A stretch of DNA of 64,000 bases from Nitrosomonas sp. sh817 (GCF_030908545.1 NZ_CP133083.1:2551691-2615690); one strand, 5' to 3'. Counted from the first letter of the stretch, positions 25,115-34,977 are shown. Numbers and translations are program-made. Notes: generated by a model from the sequence alone, not told the origin.

Positions 25115-25250
25115 CTACCGGTATTTAACCTGCGACCATTCAACTGCCGTCGTTTCCAGCAAATCATGCCGCGCCAGGCGGTATTTCAGATTCAATTCGG
25201 ACGCCACTTTGTCGGCGGATGATGATGCGCGTGCCTTCGTCCTGAAACAA
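25115..25250 (-). pseudogene. Possible 3' remnant of an unknown gene
   Basis: The frame ending in TAG at 25115-25117 reads ADKVASELNLKYRLARHDLL then ETTAVEWSQVKYR and looks protein-like in composition, but there is no start or upstream domain. It could be the C-terminus of a decayed gene. I do not recognise the family. Confidence 0.3.
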
Positions 25251-25720
25251 ATTATGATGGATAATAAGTTAGGAAATGACAAGGAATTCGCACCTTGACA
25301 GATACATCAACACTAAAAACGAGTCCGGCATCCCTATAAAGTAGATCAATGAAGAATGAGAAAACGCCCAGTCGATCTCACGGAACTCTGGCAAAACGCT
25401 TTGATGGAATTGAAAAATGTCTCCGGATTTTGAGAAAATTCGAGCTTCACCCCGAATGACCGCGCTCCTGATAAACTAACGAGCATATTCAAGAACAAGG
25501 GATCAGAAACCAGAGGAACTCTGGTAAAAGCCTTGCACAAAAACATAAGGCTCGCCTACAGAAACAACACAATTAGCACCAAACCATACCAGTACTTCTC
25601 CACCATACTCACGGAAGTGAAATACAATGGAGTGTAAAGAATAGAGCAAATAGCGTTTTCCCATCCAAGCACAAGGAACGCAGCATACACACATGCGCGC
25701 AAGCGATAAGCGAACCGCCT
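25251..25720. other. Intergenic stretch without a supportable gene
   Basis: About 470 bases. Two minus-strand frames (25346-25546, 25503-25739) have Cys/Val-rich, unconvincing products and no ribosome sites. A GGAACTCTGG motif occurs twice (near 25379 and 25515), followed by imperfectly similar sequence, hinting at an old short duplication. Confidence 0.4.
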
Positions 25721-25756
25721 GCAAAAAGGCCGTTCCCAAAAGAACAGCCTTTTTGC
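25721..25756 (-). terminator. Terminator hairpin downstream of PEP-CTERM gene 2
   Basis: GCAAAAAGGC and GCCTTTTTGC pair perfectly around a 16-base loop about 20 bases after the stop of the minus-strand gene. Confidence 0.65.
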
Positions 25757-25776
25757 GTTCCAGAATCAGCTATAGG

Positions 25777-26508
25777 CTAAGAGAAAGATTCTGATTGGCC
25801 GCAAGAGCAACTGACCACAGCATCCTTCCGGCGAAGCCTTCCAAATGCGCTAGCGCCCCACAAAGCAGCAAGCCCCGCGCCAAACAGAGCGACCTGCGAC
25901 GGCTCGGGAACGGGAGAAGTCACGCTCTCCGCCGTCATGGAAAATTCATTCGGCCTCACATTGACGACGCCATAATCCACCCCAGGGGTACCCGACAGCA
26001 TAAACAGGCTGGAACCAGTACTGTAAATCCCGGTTACAATTTGAGTAAGTTCAGAGGCGGAAGTATCTCCGTCAAGGGAAAAAGTATCACCCGATCCCTT
26101 ACGCATAAAAACCGCGCTCCACCCATCTTTTCCATCGATAGTGTCGGCTGGATCAATGCCCAGAACCACACGAAGCATGTCATCGCTGCTGGGAGCGCCA
26201 GTTAACGTAACATTGTCATAAGCTTCAATAGTCATCGAGGTCACGGACAGTTCTTCCCCGCCCACATTGATGCTGCCGCTAATGCCGGACGTCACGGACT
26301 GAAGAATGGACGGAGCAGGATTGACATCCATCTCATCTATATTGCCAGCGACTGCAAGAGAAGCGGGCGTTCCGATAAGCCCATAATCCACACCAAAAGC
26401 AGTTTGCACCGGACCGGCTGCATCTAGAGTAAAGGTATAGGTCGGCGCAGCAACAGCACCAGTTGCCGAAAGTAATCCCAGCGATAACAAAATCGTTTTT
26501 AGTTTCAT
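25777..26508 (-). CDS. PEP-CTERM sorting-domain protein of unknown function
   Basis: 243 residues. The start at 26508 opens MKLKTILLSLGLLSATG, nearly the same signal peptide as the gene at 24227; the frame open upstream has no ribosome site and is not signal-like. The mature part is acidic, Ser/Thr/Gly-rich and predicted beta-rich with no recognised domain. VPEPSQVALFGAGLAALW followed by GRLRRK is the exosortase sorting signal. Unusually, about 13 residues (DAVVSCSCGQSESFS region) follow the basic cluster, so the stop may have been extended. Confidence 0.85.
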   Translation of the reverse strand: MKLKTILLSLGLLSATGAVAAPTYTFTLDAAGPVQTAFGVDYGLIGTPASLAVAGNIDEMDVNPAPSILQSVTSGISGSINVGGEELSVTSMTIEAYDNVTLTGAPSSDDMLRVVLGIDPADTIDGKDGWSAVFMRKGSGDTFSLDGDTSASELTQIVTGIYSTGSSLFMLSGTPGVDYGVVNVRPNEFSMTAESVTSPVPEPSQVALFGAGLAALWGASAFGRLRRKDAVVSCSCGQSESFS

Positions 26509-26850
26509 TCTAACTCTCAATTTTAATGACATGATTGATCGAACCAGGTATCGCGTACATCGACATTGCAGAGATTTCAGACTAAACCAACATACCCGGC
26601 ATTCTGGCAAAATTTGCAAAACCCTTTGACTGATTACTGCTCATAATCGATCCGTCGATAGAAAAAGGAAAAAAACCTTCCTCCATATAGCCAGAATTTT
26701 ACCTTATGACTAACCAAGCTGGCTATCGATTTGCCCTAAAAAAATACTAAATTTATCCTACTCTTATTCTTGCCACCTCTTTGAAAGGTAGCTACATGGA
26801 AACTTTTCCGGATCAATCAAACCGCTGATCCTAATTCCTTGCTTCTATCC
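26509..26850 (-). promoter_or_regulatory. Conserved upstream module of PEP-CTERM gene 2
   Basis: Aligns with 24770-25100 (see there). TAGGGCAAAT, TTAGTATTTTTT, GATAGCCAG and GGATCAG blocks are kept in the same order and spacing. The rest of the gap, 26851-27030, shows no recognisable feature. Confidence 0.5.
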
Positions 26851-27030
26851 AGCGGTCTCTTAGTCGGCTTAGTCGGTGATGATAGGCACCATGATCATTC
26901 GCTTCTTCCTCCGATGCGAATGCTCCACTTTTCTACAAATAATATCGCAAGTAGCAAATCTGCACTTAAATTGCCGGTTTGTTCATAGCACTTCCCGAAG
27001 AATTCGAAGCATTTCACGACTCGTTAACCT

Positions 27031-28188
27031 TCAAACCTTAAACCGCACCTGCACATCACCAATCACGGACCAGGTTGCAACGGCCTGTCTCAGTTCCTGT
27101 ACTAAGGCCGCTGCCTGATCGATGTTTTGCAAGATGGTGATCGGCAGATCGATGACCACATCGATCCGTCCGCTTAGGTAGTGCAGCGTCACTGCTTCGA
27201 CAGACACCTCCGGTAATCGCGGCCAGCGTTGTTTGAGTTCCTTGATAACTTGTTCGCGTGGCGGCAAATCGCTGCTGGGCGAGCTGGCTTCGTCGTTCTC
27301 CGGATCGATATGAATGGTCACGTCGGTGACTTCATCGATTTGCTCAAGTAACCGCTGGCGCACGGCATCGGCGATCTGATGACCTTCCGACACGCTTAAG
27401 CGGGGATCGACCTGGATATGCACGTCGACAAACGCATTACCGGCGCTTTTGCGCGTACGCAGGGTGTGGGCTGAGCGCACACCGTTGACGGCATGAATAT
27501 GATCGCGGATCGCGGATACCTTATCGGGTTCGAGCGCGCTATCGATCAATTCCTGCGTGCTTGAGCGCACCAGATCAAAGCCAATCTTGGCGATCATCGC
27601 CGCCACGATAACCGCCGCTACCGCATCGAGATACGCATGCCCGAGCATGACACCGGCAATCCCGATCAGTACCACAATCGACGAGAATGCATCGGAGCGG
27701 CTGTGCCAGGCATTCGCCATCAGCATTTCCGAACGCAAACGGCGCGCGGCGGCCATGGTATAGCGGTAAATCCATTCCTTCGAGACGATCGACACCACAG
27801 CAACCAGTGCGGCAACCACGCTGAACTCCAATAAAACATCAGGTTCGTTGAGCCGTTGCACCGCGCTGTAGGCGATGCCGATGCCGATGCCGGTCAGCAC
27901 CAAGCCAAGACTGACCGTTGCGACCGTTTCAATCCTGCCGTGACCGTACGGATGCGTTTCATCGGCGGCTTGATGCGAGTGCCTGGCGGCGTAGAGCACC
28001 ATGAAATCTGTCAACAAATCCGAAAACGAGTGAATGCCATCGGCGATCAACGCTTGCGAATTGGCTAACCAGCCCACCAGAATTTTGGCGACACCCAACA
28101 CAAAATCGAGCACCGATCCGATCAGCGTCACCTTGCGCACATCGCGGTAGCGTTGCTGTTGGCTGGCGATTTCTTGCGAAGTATTCAT
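27031..28188 (-). CDS. Cation diffusion facilitator family metal exporter
   Basis: 385 residues. Six hydrophobic helices; metal-site motifs ADGIHSFSDLLTD in helix 2 and NAWHSRSDAFSS in helix 5 give the His/Asp tetrad, with HPYGHGRIET between helices 2 and 3. A cytoplasmic ferredoxin-like domain follows (about 210-300). The C-terminus is longer than in FieF by roughly 90 residues and ends in a second alpha/beta-like segment (EVSVEAVTLHYLSGRIDVVI). It exports divalent metals (Zn, Fe, Mn or Co) in exchange for protons; the metal cannot be told from sequence. Confidence 0.9.
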   Translation of the reverse strand: MNTSQEIASQQQRYRDVRKVTLIGSVLDFVLGVAKILVGWLANSQALIADGIHSFSDLLTDFMVLYAARHSHQAADETHPYGHGRIETVATVSLGLVLTGIGIGIAYSAVQRLNEPDVLLEFSVVAALVAVVSIVSKEWIYRYTMAAARRLRSEMLMANAWHSRSDAFSSIVVLIGIAGVMLGHAYLDAVAAVIVAAMIAKIGFDLVRSSTQELIDSALEPDKVSAIRDHIHAVNGVRSAHTLRTRKSAGNAFVDVHIQVDPRLSVSEGHQIADAVRQRLLEQIDEVTDVTIHIDPENDEASSPSSDLPPREQVIKELKQRWPRLPEVSVEAVTLHYLSGRIDVVIDLPITILQNIDQAAALVQELRQAVATWSVIGDVQVRFKV

Positions 28189-28249
28189 CGTGCGTACCCT
28201 ATCGAAACGATCACACCAACGGCCGGTTCCCGGCCATGACTCAGAGCAA

Positions 28250-30691
28250 CTATTTATCCAGCCTTGACGGCAGCCGCCGGTGCTCGGTTTTCGGATGTTG
28301 CGTCAATTGGCAAGCACGGCGGAAAGTCAATAACGTTTTCTGCGCATGCCCAAGAACGGTATCGGATGAGTAGCCATGCGCATGCGCCAGTTCTATATTT
28401 CCCGCCGGTAAACCGGTCAGCAATTCCAGCCCTTGCGTGACATGTTCCATGGTGTAAATGGCAAACAATCCTTGTTTGACCGCTTCGACCACGGCGTGAT
28501 CCAGCATCAAGTGCTGACGGTTTTGATAAGGGATCAGCACGCCCTGCTCGCCGGTCAACCCGCGTTTCTCGCACAATTTGAAAAACCCTTCGATCTTATC
28601 GTTGATGCCGCCCACCGGCAGCACTTCACCGAATTGATTCAACGCGCCTGTCACCGCAATACCCTGCCTCAGCGGCACATCCGCCAGCGACGACAGTAAT
28701 GCATAAAGTTCCGCGCACGAAGCCGAGTCGCCTTCAACGCTGGTATATTCCTGCTCGAACACAATCGATGCGCTGAGCGCCAGCGGTGCAATATGCGCAA
28801 ATAAACCGGTCAGGTAATTTTGCAGAATCAGCATGCCTTTATCGTGGATCGGCCCGGACATGTCGACTTCGCGAGCGATATTGAGCACACCGTCTTCACC
28901 GGCAAAGGTGCGCGCCGTCACCCGCACCGGCGTGCCGAAACTGTGATCACCCAAGTCGATTTGCGTCAATGCATTCAACTGGCCGGTTTCCTCACCGGTT
29001 AATGCAATCGCGATTTCATCCTCGAGAATCGCTTCCTGCAAGCGCAAGTCCGGATAATTATGACGCAGCCGGCGAGCCTGCAGCGCTGCCGAAATATCCG
29101 CCACTTCCACCAAGCGGCCACGACGGGCGTTACATATCGCCGCGCTTTCCAGAATCAGCATTTCAATGCGGGCGAAAATCGCGCTCTGGCGTTTTTGATC
29201 TTCCACTTCCCGGTGCGATTCTTCAAGCAGACGGGCAACCGCAGTAGCGGAGAAATGCGGTAATTTAGCGGCTTCGCAGGCATGCGAAACAAAAACTGCC
29301 GATGCCAGATAAGTATCCCGGCTGGCAACAAAACTATCGGCAAAATCCACTTTCACCCGGAAGCGGCGCATAAATTCGGGATCGATTTCCTGTAAATCGT
29401 AGTATTGGTCACGCGATCCGATTAGAACAATTTTGACGTTTACGTCGACCGCTTCGGGCTCGAGCGATGCCGGTGCATTGGCAGCCCAGGCCGATCCCGG
29501 TTCTTCGATTTGCAACCGTTTACTGCGCAGGAATCGCCGCAACTTCACCCACAACGGACCGTCCGTCAACAAATCATTCAGATGCAACATCAAGAAACCA
29601 CCGTGCGCTTTTAACAGATTACCCACACGAATCCGCATGAAATCGGTCTTCAGCTTTCCATTCTCGAATTGATAATCGATGCTGCCAAATAAGGCATAAG
29701 CGGAAGGATTGTCTTCGATAAGAACCGGCGCGCCGCGCTCATCCGCATTGTCCACGACCAGATTGATTTGATAACGCGAAAATATCTGACTTAATTCCGC
29801 TTGCCGTTTCTCTTCATCGCCCGGATCGGTTTCGAACAACGCCAGGTTGGCGAGAATATCGGTTTCCATCTGCTCGAAATAGGCTTTCAACCGGTCTTGC
29901 TGCTTGAGCGGTTTGTGCAAACCATTTTGCACTTTCTTTAATGCCTGGCTAACAACCGGTTGCACGATGCGCTGCCGCAACGAAGCCAGCGCCTGGTCTT
30001 TTTCTTTCTCAATGCGTTTGAAGTCTTCAAAGTACTGCAGAATCGCGTCCCGCAGCGCCTGCTCGGATTGCTCGATCGCGCTCCGCCGCGCCTTTGGTAG
30101 CTTCAACAAATTCTCCGCCGTCAATATCTCGCCTTTTTCGTCCAGCAAAGTGAAAACGATTTGCTCATCTTCACGGTGTATCGCAAAGTGCAGCGATTCG
30201 GCGAATTTATCCAGCTTGTTATAGGCCTGGCCTGTTTCGGTTTTGAATTGTTTTTCGGCGCGTTCACTTTTAAGTTTGAAATTCTGTCCGCTCAAGCACT
30301 GTATGATTTCCGCCGGTAGTGACTTGGCCAGTTGCAGCAGCGATTGCCGTAACACACGCCCTTGCCCCGCGGGTAATCGCACCGCCTGCGGTTTGTCCGG
30401 CGCGACAAAGTTGTACAGATAACATAAATCCGGCGGCACGGGCAGATTTGCCGCTGCCGTTCGCATCGCCTGATGCAATAAGGAAGATCGCCCCGATCCT
30501 TCTTCGCCGAGTACGAATAAGTGGTAATCCGGTTGCATCATGCTTAGTCCGAAATGTGCCGCCAGCTCCGCCCGCTCCTGCCCGATCCACGATAACGGAT
30601 GTTGCAGCAGCGCCGAGGTATCCGGGAATCCTAACGCGGCCGGGTCGATGGTAAGGCGTAACTGGGAAAAATCAAGGAATTGGGTCGACAT
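28250..30691 (-). CDS. Lon-related ATP-dependent protease (LonH/YcbZ type)
   Basis: 813 residues. The N-terminal AAA region has a Walker A-like GEEGSGRSS at about 62-70 in which the usual Lys is Arg, then a long coiled-coil insert (about 180-290). The C-terminal S16 peptidase domain has EGDSASCAELYALLSSL with the catalytic Ser and GGINDKIEGFF with the catalytic Lys. The family (COG1067) is cytosolic and less studied than Lon. It is preceded by the divergent HDOD gene with a 330-base gap and followed by the CDF gene on the same strand 61 bases downstream. Confidence 0.88.
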   Translation of the reverse strand: MSTQFLDFSQLRLTIDPAALGFPDTSALLQHPLSWIGQERAELAAHFGLSMMQPDYHLFVLGEEGSGRSSLLHQAMRTAAANLPVPPDLCYLYNFVAPDKPQAVRLPAGQGRVLRQSLLQLAKSLPAEIIQCLSGQNFKLKSERAEKQFKTETGQAYNKLDKFAESLHFAIHREDEQIVFTLLDEKGEILTAENLLKLPKARRSAIEQSEQALRDAILQYFEDFKRIEKEKDQALASLRQRIVQPVVSQALKKVQNGLHKPLKQQDRLKAYFEQMETDILANLALFETDPGDEEKRQAELSQIFSRYQINLVVDNADERGAPVLIEDNPSAYALFGSIDYQFENGKLKTDFMRIRVGNLLKAHGGFLMLHLNDLLTDGPLWVKLRRFLRSKRLQIEEPGSAWAANAPASLEPEAVDVNVKIVLIGSRDQYYDLQEIDPEFMRRFRVKVDFADSFVASRDTYLASAVFVSHACEAAKLPHFSATAVARLLEESHREVEDQKRQSAIFARIEMLILESAAICNARRGRLVEVADISAALQARRLRHNYPDLRLQEAILEDEIAIALTGEETGQLNALTQIDLGDHSFGTPVRVTARTFAGEDGVLNIAREVDMSGPIHDKGMLILQNYLTGLFAHIAPLALSASIVFEQEYTSVEGDSASCAELYALLSSLADVPLRQGIAVTGALNQFGEVLPVGGINDKIEGFFKLCEKRGLTGEQGVLIPYQNRQHLMLDHAVVEAVKQGLFAIYTMEHVTQGLELLTGLPAGNIELAHAHGYSSDTVLGHAQKTLLTFRRACQLTQHPKTEHRRLPSRLDK

Positions 30692-31028
30692 GTTGTTTAA
30701 TCACAATAACGCGATGATATTTCACCGCTTGTCACTATTGTACCGATTTACGAGCGACACCGTTACTGCGAAAACCCCGGACAATCCCCACCTTCTGTTC
30801 CACAACCGCTCAGGAAAACACTGAATAGTAGTCTGCGCCGGATAAATGAGGTTGCATTTTCACGGCTTGCAATGTTTTCAGTGTAAACCATCAGGTTTTA
30901 TCAATATCAGAAAACCGGTAAATATCACCGTAAAGTTTTTTATGATCTGTCCGAATAAGCCGTGGCAACAAAACATAAGAAAGCTCTGAAAGAATTTGAT
31001 CCAGTAATAAATTGCTTGAGGAATGTCG
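30692..31028. other. Divergent intergenic region, lonH / HDOD
   Basis: 337 bases that must hold both promoters. There is a loose inverted repeat (ACACTGAA near 30816 and TTCAGTGT near 30877). No clear promoter or operator could be assigned. Confidence 0.35.
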
Positions 31029-32363
31029 ATGAATCGTGTCCTGATTTGTAACAGTCAACGCAACGAACTTGAAGCCATTCAAGCAGCGCTGCGCAACAGC
31101 TGCACATTGCATTTAATGTCGTCGTGGGACAACACACCTTTGGACTTTCAAGGAATTGATGCGATTATTCTCGATGTGAATTTCACCCAGGCGCAGGGAC
31201 TCGATTTTTTGATGGAAGTCTGCAGTCATCACTATATCCCGGTGCTGCTCATTTCTCCGCCGGACGATCCGCAATGCGCCATCGAAGCGCGCCGCATCGG
31301 CGCTTTCAATTATTGCGTCAAAACCGAGAGACTTTATTCGGTACTGGAAATGGCCGTGCGGGAAATGATCTTTGCCTACAATGACCAGCAAGAATTGAAG
31401 CACACCATCATGGCGCTTAAAGCGCGGGTTGCAATCCTGGAAGGACAACTGAAAGAAAAAACGGCTCAGACTTCGGCTTCGCCAGTAACTGCCAAGGCGA
31501 AACCGGATAATCAGCAGCAACGCGCATCCATGCTGCAGGAAATTGCCAAACGCTTGAATAACGGAGAGATAAATCTTCCCAGTTTCCCTAACATCAGCTA
31601 TGAATTAGAGGAACTGGTGCGGAAAGATGCCGGCATGGATGAAATAACCGCGTTACTAAGAAAAGACATGGTAATTAGCGCCAAACTGATCAGTGTTGCC
31701 AATTCACCGCGATATGGCGGACTTCGCCCGAGCCACACCGCCGAGCAAGCAATCAATGTTCTGGGTCTCAACACTTCGAAAGAATTCGTGGATATCATCG
31801 CGAACCGGGCTTTATATATGGCACGAAATCCAAAATACCAGGAAATCCTCAAAGATCTGTGGAGACACGGCGTAGCCTGCGCACATGCTTCCTACTTGAT
31901 CGCGCAACTGGCAAAGCTTTCGAGACCGAGAGAAGTGTTCTTCATGGGCCTGATGCACGATATCGGCAAACTGTTTTTAATACAGGTCATTTCGGAACTC
32001 CAAACCCGCAATGTCATCGATCCGCCTCCTTCGAAGAAATCACTGGACGATTTCCTGGAAAAATACCACGGACTTTTTGGCCGGAAACTTCTTGAAATCT
32101 GGAAATTACCTTCCGAAATTGCAGTTGTCGCGCAATTTCACGAAGCACTCGGGCAAGCAACCACGGTTACTCGCGAATTATTGGCGGTCGCATTAGGTAA
32201 CTTGTTAGCAAAACGTGCCGGATACGGCACCTACAACGTGAAAAAAGATGACGCAGAAGTCGAGCGCACCGCCAAATCCATCGGACTGGATGTTGCTCAC
32301 GTTCAAGAAATTCCCAAAGAACTCATTGTATTCATGGAAGAAACTGGATTGAGCTTTGACTAG
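31029..32363 (+). CDS. Receiver-HDOD regulatory protein
   Basis: 444 residues. The start at 31029 (MNRVLICNS) is six bases after GAGGA; the ATG at 31023 is too close to it. Residues 1-120 form a receiver-like domain with the phosphorylation-site Asp in AIILDVNF and the conserved Lys in CVKTE, but the acidic pair normally after the first strand is Cys-Asn, so phosphorylation is uncertain. A coiled coil (about 120-160) leads to an HDOD domain (about 175-400) with LPSFPNISYELEELV, MGLMHDIGKLF. HDOD proteins act in signalling, often with cyclic nucleotides or in stress control. Confidence 0.85.
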   Translation: MNRVLICNSQRNELEAIQAALRNSCTLHLMSSWDNTPLDFQGIDAIILDVNFTQAQGLDFLMEVCSHHYIPVLLISPPDDPQCAIEARRIGAFNYCVKTERLYSVLEMAVREMIFAYNDQQELKHTIMALKARVAILEGQLKEKTAQTSASPVTAKAKPDNQQQRASMLQEIAKRLNNGEINLPSFPNISYELEELVRKDAGMDEITALLRKDMVISAKLISVANSPRYGGLRPSHTAEQAINVLGLNTSKEFVDIIANRALYMARNPKYQEILKDLWRHGVACAHASYLIAQLAKLSRPREVFFMGLMHDIGKLFLIQVISELQTRNVIDPPPSKKSLDDFLEKYHGLFGRKLLEIWKLPSEIAVVAQFHEALGQATTVTRELLAVALGNLLAKRAGYGTYNVKKDDAEVERTAKSIGLDVAHVQEIPKELIVFMEETGLSFD

Positions 32364-32412
32364 CGCCAACCACTGCCATCAACACCCCGGAAGCAGCAAA
32401 ACCGCATGGGTA

Positions 32413-34170
32413 TCAAGCTGAATGACGTTGCCGCGTACTTTCCGCATGACAGCCGATATAGCGCTGGAATTTTTTCTCCTTGATAGCATCGATATGCACC
32501 AGAATCAGCGCATCGACGCAATTTGAGAACTGTGGATCGATATTAAATCCCAGAAACTCGCAACCGCCGGGTTCGCACAATTCGACATACTGTTTATACA
32601 GCACCGGCAGCTTGACATCGAATTCATCCAGCCTCTCTTTTAAAACCGCAATCGCCTGTTTGTACTGAGCTTCATCGGCTACTTTGCGGCATCCGGTAAA
32701 TCCCTCGATTGCGTCAAAACTAAATGGCAGTCTTGGTTCCACGAGCGGTTCGTTATTGCCGAATAAGGAATGATAAAAACCGGCGATTGTCTGCTGCGCC
32801 GCTTTGGGCAGCGATGTGCTCATCGATACCGGCCCGGTCAAATAACGGATTTCCGGATATTGATGCAAATAAGCGCCAATGCCATACCACAAATAATCCA
32901 AACTGCGTTTATTCTGATAACGAGGTTGGATGAAACTGCGCCCCAATTCCACCGATTGTTGCAGGTAGGGCAAAAAATCAGCGCCGAACTTGAACAAACT
33001 GTGCGTGTAAAGACCGTCTTCTCCTCGCGTCTTGAGAATTTCCGCAACTTCACCTATGCGGTACGAACCGATGATTTCCAGCTCATCTTCATCCCATAAA
33101 ATCAGGTGGCGGTAGTAGCGGTCGTAACTGTCGATATCGAGCGCGTTGCCGGTGCCTTCCTGCACCTGACGGAACGATAACTCCCGCAATCGCCCGATTT
33201 CCCGCATCACGCTGGAATTCGGCTGGTAGTCGAACAGATAAATATGTTTGCCGTCCTGCGTCTTGCCGATCAACTGCGACGCTTTCAATTCCTTGCGGAT
33301 CTGCTTGGTGCGCACCGGATGAATGATGTTCTCAACCGGCTTGAACAACTCTTTTTTCTTCTTTTTTCCGAGCAGATAAACTTGCTTGCGCATTAACTTC
33401 GCCGCGTCTTTTTTAGACAAATCCATCGCCGCGATCGATTCCCACGGAATCGGCTTGCCGATGCGGAACGAAATCTCGCCGCCTTGCTGGTTGAACATCT
33501 CGTTGACCAGCATCATCGTACCGAGCGGCTTGTAAATGCTCGACAAACCGTAAAACATCGCGGAATTCTTACCGCCGATATGCACCGGCACGATCGGCGC
33601 TTTGGTTTTCTTCGCCAGCGAAATAAAGCCGGACTTCCATTTGCCGTCGCGCACGCCTAGCGGTGAAATGCGTGATACCTCACCAGTGGGAAACACGATC
33701 ACCGCTTGCTCCGCCTCCAGCGCAGCGACTATCTGATTCATGCTGTCGCGATGTTTTGTAACTTGGGAGAAATTATCCACCGACAAAAACAAGCTTCTCA
33801 GCGGATCGATGCAATTCAACAAACTGGTCGCCACGATTTTCACATCGGTGCGAATTTCCGACACCAGTTTCAGCAGCGCCAAACCATCCAAGGAACCGAG
33901 CGGATGATTGGCCACGATCAGCACCCGCCGCTGATCCGGAATCCGCACCCGGTCTTTGCTGGAAACCTGAAACGCGAAATTGAAATGCTCCAGCACCGCA
34001 TCGTTGAATTCCAGCCCTTCCAAATGCCGGTGCGTCTCGATAAAACGATTGATCTCGTCCTGATGCAGCACGCGCTTCAACAGCGACGATGCCGCCTTCA
34101 TCAGCGGCTTATCATCCTGCGTAACCGCTCCCGGAAAATAACCTTTCAACATCGCATCGACATCCAGCAT
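32413..34170 (-). CDS. olsF: Bifunctional ornithine-lipid synthase-like acyltransferase
   Basis: 585 residues with two acyltransferase domains. Residues about 60-290 are PlsC-like, with VANHPLGSLDGLAL (HX4D-type) and FPTGEVSRISPLG. Residues about 300-550 are OlsB/GNAT-like, with RELSFRQVQEGTG and ELGRSFIQPRYQNKRSLDYLW. The fusion order fits OlsF of Serratia, which makes ornithine lipid alone by N- and O-acylation. Phosphorus-free membrane lipids help under phosphate limitation. The assignment is by domain architecture; a haemolysin-like or lyso-lipid acyltransferase role is the alternative. Confidence 0.75.
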   Translation of the reverse strand: MLDVDAMLKGYFPGAVTQDDKPLMKAASSLLKRVLHQDEINRFIETHRHLEGLEFNDAVLEHFNFAFQVSSKDRVRIPDQRRVLIVANHPLGSLDGLALLKLVSEIRTDVKIVATSLLNCIDPLRSLFLSVDNFSQVTKHRDSMNQIVAALEAEQAVIVFPTGEVSRISPLGVRDGKWKSGFISLAKKTKAPIVPVHIGGKNSAMFYGLSSIYKPLGTMMLVNEMFNQQGGEISFRIGKPIPWESIAAMDLSKKDAAKLMRKQVYLLGKKKKKELFKPVENIIHPVRTKQIRKELKASQLIGKTQDGKHIYLFDYQPNSSVMREIGRLRELSFRQVQEGTGNALDIDSYDRYYRHLILWDEDELEIIGSYRIGEVAEILKTRGEDGLYTHSLFKFGADFLPYLQQSVELGRSFIQPRYQNKRSLDYLWYGIGAYLHQYPEIRYLTGPVSMSTSLPKAAQQTIAGFYHSLFGNNEPLVEPRLPFSFDAIEGFTGCRKVADEAQYKQAIAVLKERLDEFDVKLPVLYKQYVELCEPGGCEFLGFNIDPQFSNCVDALILVHIDAIKEKKFQRYIGCHAESTRQRHSA

Positions 34171-34303
34171 CCAATGACTCCATAATGAAAATTGAATGCT
34201 GGATACGATAGTGGAGTTTTGTGACAGAATGATGACGATTGATACTCACATTGATTTATTTACTGAAACTTAATGAAATTAGCGAATTCATGAGGAACTC
34301 TAA

Positions 34304-34456
34304 CTTAAGGAGGCGCTGATTAATTCGGCGAGTGAGATGAAGCACGAGGCGCACGGAACGCAGCAACCGAGACATATCAACAAGATAGGCGATGGTGCGA
34401 GTACCGCGCAACGAAGTGATTCGCTCATGCAGCCAATTAATCAGCACTTCCTTAAG
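34304..34456 (+). repeat. MITE-like repeat family A, copy 2
   Basis: About 153 bases between CTTAAGGAGGCGCTGATTAA and TTAATCAGCACTTCCTTAAG, the best-preserved ends of the family. It lies between olsF and brnT; the rest of this 320-base gap (34171-34303) holds nothing recognisable. Confidence 0.85.
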
Positions 34457-34490
34457 TCAGATCGGACACCTACAGTGATATACTTTTACA

Positions 34491-34763
34491 ATGTTTTCAT
34501 TTGAATTCAATGAAGAGAAAAGTCAAAGCAATTTGGAAAAGCATGGCATTGACTTTATACAGGCGCAAAAACTCTGGAACGATCCATGCTTCGTTGAAAT
34601 TCCGGCAAAAACTGTTGATGAACCCCGGTTTATAGTGATCGGTCGAATTGCAGAAAAACATTGGTCAGCGGCAATCACATATCGAAACCGGAAGATCCGG
34701 ATTATTTCCGTTCGCCGTTCACGCACTGAAGAGATCATGATTTATGAAAGCAAAAAAATTTGA
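34491..34763 (+). CDS. brnT: BrnT family toxin
   Basis: 90 residues. FEFNEEKSQSNLEKHGIDF at the start and the C-terminal RIISVRRSRTEEIMIYE are the BrnT signature: a RelE-fold ribonuclease that blocks translation. Catalytic Arg residues near the C-terminus are kept. It overlaps the downstream brnA antitoxin by 20 bases, the standard order for this type II system, in which the pair represses its own promoter. Confidence 0.9.
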   Translation: MFSFEFNEEKSQSNLEKHGIDFIQAQKLWNDPCFVEIPAKTVDEPRFIVIGRIAEKHWSAAITYRNRKIRIISVRRSRTEEIMIYESKKI

Positions 34764-34977
34764 TACCGACTTTGACGACAACAAAGATTTAACCGCTGTC
34801 CTGGATATTTCCCAAGCGCGGCGCCCCCTGCAAAAGCAAAAACGAATCAATGTCAATTTTCCTGATTGGATGATTGATTCTCTTGATAAAGAAGCCAAAC
34901 GGCTCGGCGTCACGCGGCAATCGATTATCAAAATTTGGTTAGCCGAACGGCTTGAACGGTCTGTTTCTGGTGAATGA
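34744..34977 (+). CDS. brnA: BrnA/CopG-type antitoxin
   Basis: 77 residues with a C-terminal ribbon-helix-helix (KRINVNFPDWMIDSLDKEAK, then GVTRQSIIKIWLAERL). It neutralises BrnT and probably represses the operon. The ATG lies within the toxin's 3' end. Acidic N-terminal DTDFDDNKD would contact the basic toxin. Confidence 0.88.
   Translation: MKAKKFDTDFDDNKDLTAVLDISQARRPLQKQKRINVNFPDWMIDSLDKEAKRLGVTRQSIIKIWLAERLERSVSGE

Noticed and set aside
25346-25739. Two overlapping minus-strand frames in the PEP-CTERM intergenic region
   Set aside because: Unusual composition, no ribosome sites and no family; probably chance.
26600-26640. Sigma-54 promoter before PEP-CTERM gene 2
   Set aside because: TGGCAAAATTTGCA has GG and GC eight bases apart rather than ten, and it has no match in the other module.
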